Assembly (NCBI RefSeq): GCF_003046795.1
Contig: NZ_PZKN01000007.1
Span: 83,240 to 147,239 of the forward strand
Length of the DNA stretch: 64,000 nt
Origin: Desulfonatronum sp. SC1
GTDB lineage: Bacteria; Desulfobacterota; Desulfovibrionia; Desulfovibrionales; Desulfonatronaceae
Direction: 5' to 3'
Made by a program: the position numbers and the translations under genes. Below the pieces are notes generated by a model. The model was not told the DNA's origin. It saw only the letters and a list, made by a program, of their open reading frames with translations, and did not search any database. Shown here piece after piece: positions 63,982 through 64,000 of the stretch. Every line of letters begins with the position of its first letter. The stretch's first letter is position 1.

Positions 63982-64000
63982 CTGGCTCTTATACGCATCT
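63982..64000 (+). other. Tn5/IS50-like terminal sequence at the window end
   Basis: CTGGCTCTTATACGCATCT matches the Tn5 mosaic end CTGTCTCTTATACACATCT at 17 of 19 positions. Either the start of an IS4-family element beyond the window, or residual library-adapter sequence. Nothing else is recognised between 63859 and here. Confidence 0.4.

Overview
The window is about 64 kb of a GC-rich genome that reads as a Desulfovibrionales-type sulfate reducer. The evidence is the combination of an ADH-synthase/dehydroquinate-synthase-II aromatic pathway, a rubrerythrin/desulfoferrodoxin/rubredoxin/flavodiiron oxygen-defence block, a haem-containing DcrA-like chemoreceptor, a periplasmic HynAB-type hydrogenase and a type III glutamine synthetase. 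The genus cannot be fixed from the sequence; a Desulfonatronum-like organism is only a guess.

Layout. 1-11442: aromatic amino-acid supraoperon (ADH synthase 3' end, aroB', pheA, aroA, tyrA, trpEGDCFBA), mostly with overlapping genes. The only clear breaks are between tyrA and trpE (terminator plus heptamer repeats) and between trpB and trpA. 11568-17664: periplasmic tetrahaem cytochrome plus haem MCP, then Fur/PerR-type regulator, rubrerythrin, desulfoferrodoxin, two rubredoxins and rubredoxin:oxygen oxidoreductase. 18114-21446: hydrogenase small subunit, large subunit with an in-frame UGA, and maturation protease. 21706-26936 (minus strand): two receiver proteins, a PAS histidine kinase and glnN. 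27254-28706: ACT/IlvH-like protein and phosphate butyryltransferase. 28758-36770 (minus strand): OMP-MFP-RND efflux operon ending in an RstA/RstB-like two-component pair. 37034-39397: AT-richer accessory genes. 39545-41707: butyrate kinase and a NicO-type metal exporter/importer. 41734-54660: mixed housekeeping genes (interrupted cupin gene, tRNA-Arg, mutT, pilC-like, metF, asd, class IV aminotransferase, waaA, heptosyltransferase, msbA-like ABC transporter, mgtE, nitronate-monooxygenase-like flavoprotein). 54888-63546: mrp, dehydrogenase, cobS, fliJ, motE, truA, panC, panD, DUF502, metK, DUF721 and a Rho_N-like protein. The end holds tRNA-Gln and tRNA-Glu.

The two most interesting signals are these. 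(1) The hydrogenase large subunit has UGA exactly where the second cysteine of the N-terminal Ni-binding motif (CGVC) should be, while its C-terminal motif keeps both cysteines. Read as selenocysteine, this puts Sec at the position that normally bridges Ni and Fe, not at the known C-terminal [NiFeSe] position; a hairpin lies 18 nt downstream of the UGA. (2) The last codons of tyrA contain three consecutive Trp codons, followed by a G-rich segment that can pair with the left arm of a strong terminator in front of trpE. This has the geometry of a trp attenuator whose leader peptide is the C-terminal tail of TyrA.

Other points: an RstA-box-like operator sits in the divergent promoter between the efflux operon and a beta-barrel gene; ptb and buk are separated by about 10.8 kb of probably acquired DNA; two MITE-like palindromic elements are present; and the last 19 bases resemble a Tn5-type terminal sequence.
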